A DNA stretch of 64,000 nucleotides from Epinephelus fuscoguttatus (Eukaryota > Chordata > Actinopteri > Perciformes > Serranidae). The DNA lies in the NCBI RefSeq assembly GCF_011397635.1, contig NC_064756.1, positions 3,056,922-3,120,921 of the forward strand, written 5' to 3'. The position numbers were made by a program, and so were the translations under genes. A model generated the notes under the pieces. The model was not told where the DNA came from, did not search any database, and saw only the letters and a program-made list of their open reading frames with translations. Positions within the stretch are counted from its first letter, which is position 1. Each line of letters opens with the position of its first letter. Shown here one piece after another: positions 11,801 through 20,800 of the stretch.

Positions 11801-14800
11801 GGATGAAAAACAGGAAGGGAAGACAAGTGTTGTGGCTACTAGGGAGCATGGTGGAAACTCTCTGCAAGGAGAGGAGCCACGTATTACAAAACAGTCCAAG
11901 AACCAAGATGAAATACTCGAAAGCAGTGCTGGAAGCCAGGTTCTTATTAATGGGCAAGAACCCAGCCAAGCAGGCCCAGCAGAACCAAATGGAAGCCACA
12001 AGGAAACGCCTGCACCTCAGCCACCTGCAGAGCAATGTCAAAAAACTGAAGCCAAAAGTCACTCCAACTGGACAAAAACCAAACAAGCCAAGACCAGCGG
12101 GAACCTTGAGGGTCTTCCTAGTCAGATAAAAGTGGGTCGATGGTCCCGCCACTCCAGGATCGTCACCTCTAACCGGGTCTTGTTTGAGAGCATGGGATCA
12201 GATGTCGCTGGTATTGGGTTATTTGAGGCCAGCCCTGTGGCGGACCCCATGCTAATGGAAAACTCAGAGCGTATTCTGAGCAAGGTCCAAACATTGGCCC
12301 GGATGTACAGTGCCAAAGCCAGCACCATGAAGGTCCCACTGCATCAGAAGCGGGCCAGCGCTTTATGGAACCAGTCATGGGGCTCAGGTCGACTTTCTGG
12401 ACACTCAACTCAGAACCAAACGGAAAGCCAGTCAGGTCAGACCCAAATACAGACCTCAACTAAGTACCGGCAGCAAACACAGTACCAGATGGAAGTCAGT
12501 CAATCTGAGATCCACTCACAGAACAAATATGGAACCCAAACTCACTCCGAGACCAAAGTTCAGAGACAAACTATAACACAAATGAGGCAGCAGTCGCAGA
12601 TCCAACCCAAAAGCCAAATGTTGAGTCAGACACAGTACCAAAGCCAGAACCAGACCAAGGCTTACAGCCAGGACCAGACCCAAACCATGAGCCGGAAGGA
12701 CCAAACGATGATCAAAAGAGCAGAGTGCCTGACAAATGGTAGGTTCCTAAAACTTCAAGATTATGTCACTCTTGAGATTAGTGCTGGACTGACCAATATT
12801 GCCATCCTGAACTAATCTCTCTATGCTCTAAAGTGCATTTCTTAGATATTTGTTCTCTGTTGTTCTCTTCTAGATTTCCAGGAGACACCGATTTCCCCCT
12901 GTGAGCCTCTGATGTTTGGTCACGTGTATGTCAAAGAGCAGTCGACCCCAGCTTGTCACCAGACAAATGGATTCACCCTCTCCAGGCCCAGGGACTTCAT
13001 CTCTGCCTTGTCCAAAGAAAAAGACTCCAGTGTGGGTTGTAGATCAGGTGACAATTCCCAGATTTCCACAATGCCTGTTGAAAATCCACCCACTTCACTG
13101 AAAGACCAGTTATCCACTCAGCCCCAGGCAAACAGCTTCAACCCCAGGCACACCTCCACTGACATGTCATCGGCCTCTACAGATCAGAGCTCCAGTTTGT
13201 GCTGCTCTTCCAGTAACAGCACCTTGACGTCAACCATGAACGGGGAGGTTTATTCAGACACTGAAGAGACAGAGAGAAGAGACAGGTATGTGGATAATAT
13301 TAACAGAATATGGGGGGAATGATTCACCTGGAGGAGGGCAGGCTCTGGAGCTTCGATCAGCGGCTTTAGGAGCTGAAATTAATCCAGCACAAACCCACCA
13401 GTGCCTGGTGTCACAGTAGGCTGGTAGCCAGTATCAGGTCTAACCTGTGTAATGGCAGCAACAGAAAGTTTGCTGATCCAGTGGGAGTCGGGCTGTCTGG
13501 TCCACCGGAGCTGGGGTTTGCGCTGACTGGATTTTGGTTTCTTCGGCTGATTACTAGATTCTCTGGAGCTGCTGCCTGCTCTCCTTCTAGCTAGGTGGTC
13601 TGAAGTGGGAGGGACTGAGGCAGTGGTAGCACTGTGTTCAAGGCTCTAGCTAACATGAGCTGCGTAATCATGAACTCAAAGCAGCAGCTGTGAATCTTTG
13701 GCTCCAGTTAGCAGAAGGCTAAACAATTAGCAACATTTTATCTCCATCTCTGAAACACTTTGCTGATAGCAACACGTTTGGATTGGTTTATTGTCAGACT
13801 CTCTTTTTGATAAGTCCGTCTTTCTTTTCTGGGTTGCTTTGCAGTGTGGGCAGTTGTTTTCAATGCTGGAATAGCAACTTTGCAGGATTCTCCTCTATTA
13901 AATCAGACCTTCACCATCTAAAGAGACGTGCTTGCACATCAGCATTTGTAGAACAAACTGCCTACCCAACTTTAAACTCATAAATTATTAAGTGCAGTGG
14001 CTTGTAAAGGTGTCATGACCTTTTGACTTCTGTTTGTAAGTGAAACATAATGCACATAGGACTGTAAACGCACTGCGACCCACCTCCTGCACTACACTAC
14101 CTACTGCAATGGCCTGTATTTAAATACAGATATATACATAAAGATTCAGGGAACTGAATGTTGAAATGTCCTGTTTACACTGATCAAACAAAAGGCTTAG
14201 GGTCTGTGTAGCTAATGCACCTCAATTCATCTATTTCAGTAAATATTTCCTGCTGAAAACGAACCACGAACACGATATTTCTTCAAATTTGGCACAAATG
14301 TCCACTAGGACTCAATGATAAACTAATAAGATTTTGGTGGTCAAGAGACAAAGGTCAAGGTCACAGTGACCTCATGTGTCTCATACTCATGAACATAATA
14401 TCTCAAAAATGCCTCAAGGAAATTATTTCAAATTTGGCACAAACATCAACTTGTTCTCAAGGATGAGCTGATTAGAATTTGGTGGTCAAAGGTCACTCTG
14501 ACCTTGCGTCCGTCTCATTCTCATGAACACGATATCTCAAGTACACCTTGAGGGAATTTCCTCCATATTGGCACAAATGTCCACTTAGGGTCAAGTTTTC
14601 ACAGACAGTAACTGGGTAGGTTCACAGACGCACACAACTGCGAGGCATTAATCGTAGGGTTTTTGTTTTGGTTTTTTTTGGCCACTGGGTGTTTACATCT
14701 TCAGTATAAGACCTCATTTTCCTAATCTTTACTTAGACACACATTGGAAGTGCTGAACTTGGCAAGAGAGACCTAAAACTACTGGTGGAAAAATGTTAAC

Positions 14801-17800
14801 AAGGCAAGATATGGCAGATTTCCCATTCTCAGAGTTTTTGTGTAACTGGCAACCAGCAGAAGAACTGCAGCCTAGGATGCCATCGTTCCCCTTTCACCAT
14901 TACATCATTATGCTTTATGTGTGTTAACATTTTGTGTCATTTTTCAGGTGTTCCCTCTTGACTCTTTCAGTCTTGAGTAATGTTTTAAAGACACTGTGTG
15001 ATTCTCCTCTTGTTTGTTTGCAGGTCAGAGCTGAGTGGTCGACGCCCTGTTTACTCAGTCAGAGAGGAGAGTGTAAACATCACAACCCAGCCAGCATGCT
15101 CACGGCCAAACATCTCTGCTCACAGCATACCACAGTGGGAAATCTCCAAAGATGGACATGAGCAGTATAAATATAAGCAGAATTTACCAGCTGCTCAAGA
15201 TAAACATGCATCAGAGCACAAAATTTCCACGGGACATACTGACAGCAGAGATATGTCAACCAAAGATCTGCGGAGTGTTCATGCAGGGCCTGAATACTTG
15301 GTTTGCACAGGACCCGTGGATGGAGAGGCATCCCCAGGAGACCTGGTACTGATGGTAGCATCTACACAGATGCAGGCTCCTTCGGAATACCACAGGTCCA
15401 CAGTGCCTCACCCAGGACTCGCTGGAGAGCAGTCCCAGAGGGTAACACTTAACCTGGCAGAGGGAGGCACCAACGCGCCGGGGGTCTCTATAGGGTCAAC
15501 GAAAGATGCAAGCGAGCAGATGAAATTCAATGAGGCACAGTATGATTCTTTATCTCAGCCCAGGATGATCCTACAAGGTTCAGCAGTGATCTTTACAGAA
15601 GAGACACCTTATTACAGATCCCCAGGGGAACTGGTTGTTCCACCAAACCCGAGTCAGCCTTTGCACTTGACCTTTGACCTCTCACAGGTTTCTGGTCATA
15701 CAGTCACAGAAACCCCAGAGGATCACAAAGCAAGAGCACCAAGTCCGTGGTCATCAGTTCAGAACTCAGAATCAAATCCTACCCGACCACGTCCTCCATC
15801 TGTGCAGTCCGTAGACCGTCTACCAACATTCACCAGCCAGAGACCGCAGGACTTACCCTCTGCACTGGGGACACAGGCTCTGTCTAACACCAGGTATGTC
15901 TCTGTCAGATCACTGTTATTACTACCCACAACAACTTCTCCACAGCTTTTCAGCCCCCTCAGGAAGTTGCAATGTTGTGATTGCTACAACTAACAGAAAA
16001 TTCAACCATCCTCATGGATTCTGCTCAACCTCGTTGCTGTGGTTTCGCGCAACATTTATCCACAGAAATAACTGCTAAAGAAAGTCTAAGGCAGTTCCCT
16101 GATGTTCTGCACAATGACGGGGTAAAATGGTGATTTGCACTGGCCGCAGGGATTTGGTAGAACACAAATGAAAATCCTTAATGGACAAACACACTTAGAG
16201 GATGGCTGACAAATCACCACGACAGAATCTGTTGCATCCAGATTTATTGCTGAAGAAATCAAGACTGAGGGAATACTTCACCTGCAAAATGACCATTTGT
16301 ACATGAATTACTCACCAAGTGTGTTACCTTGAATTGTTGAGGAAACCTTCGTTTATCTTGCATGACTCCACAGTAAATGATGAATCCAAAAAAGGCAAAT
16401 ATTCCCCATGAATTTAGATCAAACGGGGCCGTGTTTAACAACAGCAAAACTACATAAAAACATCTATTTACAAACTCTCACATAATGCCAGGGCCACACC
16501 ACCCGCGGAAGCGCTGCGAATAGCCTTGAAGTGAAGCCAGGGCAGGAAGTCAAACAAATGAACAACAACAGCATCTGGTCAATTTTCAGAATAAAACAAA
16601 TTTCAAAATAAAACACCCTGTTTGACAAATGCAATGTATATATGTGTTTGTGTTTATATACATATTAGTCAGTGGTATCTAAACAGAGGGCGAGAGAGAT
16701 GAACACACACACTCGCTAAGTCTTTGAAATCATAATGTTGTAGTGAAATGCATGTGTTTGACAAGTACAGAGCATACAACTTGATAAATGAGACAAGTGA
16801 GTTGTGTGAGAGTTTGTGAACGGACGTTTGGATGTAGTTGTGCTGTTGTTCTACACAGTCCCTGTTTACTTCAACTGCTAATGTGGTTTTTTGGATTCTC
16901 CGGTCACCAGACAGGACATTTTCTTTACAAGTTCAAGGTAACATACAGTGAGTAACTGCTAAACAAATGGTCATTTTGTGGTGGAAGTGCTCTTTTAAAT
17001 GATTAGTGGTAATGTTAGTGTCAGGGGCGTGATTGCACTGGGGCTCGTGGGGTGGATAACATAACCAGTAACTAGGGCACACTAGGACCCGTCATAACTA
17101 CCTTACGCCACTGGTTAGTGTAGCACAAACTCAGAACAGTTTGGTTTTATTGTCACTTGAATAAGTTGCCTTTGATTTTAAATTATTTATCTCACCAAAA
17201 AGTGCAACTATTTTTTTCTTGGTCCTGCAATTTCCTGCAAAATATGCCGAAACATATGAAAGTGTTTAACTTTTTTTTTTTTTTAGAAAAACAGCTGCGA
17301 TATCAGGCATTGTAGGCTGCAACAGTCCCCCAAAAACCTATGAAATCCATGAGGGAGTTGGAAGGACTTGCTATCAGACAAGACAAGACATGTTGTATGT
17401 TCAACAGAGGGATTTACTAATTTGCAGAATCTCCTCACCTCAGCATAACCCAAAAGCCAACCCAGTTCTGACCTAAGATTACCCCCTACACAGACATGTT
17501 TTGGAGGTTCAAATGAACTGCTGAGCCACCCAAATGATGCATGGCCCATTGTTTTGTCCTTTTGGTTCATTAACAAATACCAAATGTCAAAAATACAAAC
17601 ATGACCGTTTAATCAGACTGCGCCGTAGGGGCATGAACTGAACTCTTCTGAACTGTTGGCACTTTGTTCACGCCAGAGATTAATAACACACTGAGGAATG
17701 TCACCTTGGCTTGTTATCAGAGGAAAATTCGCCTTCAGCCAAATCACTTGGCTGTGTTTTAAGTGGGTGTGTCTGTGTGTGTGGGCTAAAAGGAAGTTTA

Positions 17801-20800
17801 GGGTTTTACCAAGCTAGCAGAAAGCAGGTAGAAAACACAAACAACATCACACAAAGTGAGAGCAGCTGTGGTTGGTATTCTTTTCATTTTGGGCCCCGTA
17901 AATGGAGTTCCTCACTAAACTAGAGAATTCAACGTAAGCCCTTTAGCACTTTGCCTTATATTTTCTTTTCTTTTCCCCAGCTTCTACTGGGATATACTGC
18001 ACACAGAAACACTGTTAGATTTCAGCCTTGCAGTACCTCCCCAAAAATAACAAGAGTTCTACATAAGACAGATGTGATATTGCATAATGCAAGAGGTAAT
18101 GGAGGCATGTAGAGTCATGAAGAACGAGCCCAACAGAGACAATATTAATTTAAACAGGTACTCTTTGCTTAGAATTGGGACGACTTTAAATGCCAACTAG
18201 AGGATGCAGTTTCTGAAGAAATGGCAGGTGTGAATGCTGCATGTTGAAAAGCTGACGCTACACTGCAATGTTGTCTTAAACCTTGAATAATCCCATTAAT
18301 ATATGAATGCTGTGGAATAGTTTTCTGGTCTCAGTTAATACTGAGTTTAATGCGGCAGTTATTAGGGTTTCTCTCACTTTCAGGCTCACTGTGCCAAATG
18401 TGTAAGTCAGATTGCTTCCAAAGCATCATTTTTTGAAAGTGCACAAGTTTTGCTTCATTTTGACCAAAAATGATGTATGTAGAGTGAAAATTGTGGGCGT
18501 GGCAGCAATTTAAAGAGAAACGTTAGAGAAGTCCTCCAGTCCAGCTCTGAACATTCTGTCCAAAACAAACCAATGTAAAAATCTGAAAAGGGCATTTTTA
18601 CCAAGCTCCAAACAAGTCTGTATATTTAAAAAAGTTTTTATGGGATTTGGAAGTTGAATACAAGCCAGAATGTACAAAAGCTGGGGAACATTTTAAAGAT
18701 TGAATTTCTAAGTGAATGCATGAATGAAGAAATAGGCTTTCAAAATGCTTGAACAACCTTGAATTTGCGTCAGATTTGAACATTCATCCATTCATCTGAA
18801 TGGGGAAAATTTCTCGGAAACAGCTGAATATTCTCAGCACCTTGTCGCGTTAACACTAGACTGCATGTTTCCTTTGCTTTTGCCGGTAAATCATGCCAAC
18901 GCGTTCTCATCCCAACTTGTGAAACACTGCTGCTTCATCAGTGGACTTACACGTCAAAATATGGCGCTGACGCTAGGTAACCTCCTGTGTCTGTTTTGAC
19001 GTTCAGGGACAGTGAAACAACCCGTTAACTCCAAGGTCTTTAATACAGACATGTTGTCATGCCCGTCGGTATCTGGTAGTGATGCACAGGGCACCCTTTA
19101 GCTTATCAATGTGACACACAGCTGACGCAAGTTGTAACACATGATTACTGTTGTGAAACTGCTTGGTTAAAGCCGCTACAAGGAACTTTTAACTGGATAT
19201 GCAAAAGTCTGTGGTTTCTGCTGATGTCTGTGCGTGACCTACAACAGCAAATGAGACCATCGGTGTGAAGATAAGCTATTTCTATATAGTGTATATCCAT
19301 ACCTTTAGGAAACTGTCTCCGGGTCTGCCCAGGTCGCTTCCAGGACGAAACGATTTACGGCACTCAGACGGCACACGTCATCTTACCTAGCTGCTTACAT
19401 TTATAGTGACTCTTAGAAATAGTCGCTATTCCTCCTCCTCGACCCGACGTCCGCAGGGAGTTAAAATAGCAGCAATCATCGGGTAAAAGTTCTGTGAAAG
19501 CGCTGGACTCACCAACAGTCAGCCACGTCTCAGTCACACAGAGAAAATCCAATCCTCGGGAAGTCAGGAAATCCTTCAGGATAAACGTTTTGTTCACTAG
19601 CGATCTAGCATTTACCAGCCCAATCCTGGCAGGAGCCGGCGGGTCCACGGCGTTAGCTGTCCGGGGAGCCACACACAGAGGCCGCAGGTTGCGCAGATTC
19701 ACCCCGCACCAGCAGAGATGAGGAGAGCAGGGGCCGCGGGGCTGGAACACCTCATCCGGGCCGACGACAGGTACCAGCCAGGCCTCGACAGGGTTCGGCG
19801 AGTGCCGAGAAATAAAGAGGCGAGGCACCGCTCCATACTCAGTCCAAGAAGCCGTGGAAGTGCTCGCCAAACATGCCTTCAGCCTTACCAGCCAACCGCT
19901 GCGTTTACCCCGGCGGCGGTGGCGCTTACGCCGGAGAGGTGGAGCTGGGGCACGGCAGAGGTGAGCTGGGATCCCCGATAGGAGCGGGGGCAAAGTTTTC
20001 CCGTCTTGTTGTTTCATTTATCCCCAAAACAAACACATGCGCGAGCCAGGTAAGCGTCTTTACGACTATACACGCTAGAGCTCATGGGAAATGTAGGCTT
20101 CATTCTGGCAAAACACTACCACTTTTGTCCACAGGGTTGCCAAAAGCAACTGAAAATGAAAGTTCCTTGTCGGGGCTTTAAGTTTAGAAAATGATCGTGT
20201 TTGGGATAAAAGAAGTACGTTTGTTACGTGACCTAATGTGATCAATCAAAACATCATCCTACACATACTTTCTCACTCTTTATAACATGTCCACTGCATT
20301 CAGTGTCAGGTATTGCTGTGTGTGGGTTTACACTGGAGTTACGACAGCCCGCTAAAAGGTGCCTTTTGGCATATCACAAGCAAAGGGGCATGACACAGAG
20401 TTGACAACCTGGGGATGAACACAGGGTGCAACTGAACGCTAAAGGGTACCAAACGCTGTAGTATACATTGTTTCTGCATTTTTACAGGCACCACTTCAAA
20501 TAGTTTCTGATTCATCCACTGAGATCTAAATTGGTGGAAACTGAGGTTGAAAGTATCACTCAGACTTTAAAGAAGTTGCAGGAGTCAGCCATGGTGCAAG
20601 GAGTGCAAGAGTTTATGATTTTTCAATACTTGTCATTTTGTCCATAAAAAACAAGCCAAAGTAAACCACAGTTGATGCTTATGTCAGTCTGAATACTGCA
20701 TCGTTCAGACTCAGACATGGCAGTCAAAAAAAGAACATCATCCGAATAAACTATTTAAAATGTCTGCTCTTTTTTAATCTGTGCTTTTCTCTCAGTTTTA

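Noticed and set aside
11537..12152. Two - strand frames of about 150 codons
   Set aside because: Antisense shadows of the large plekhg2 exon, with no domain.
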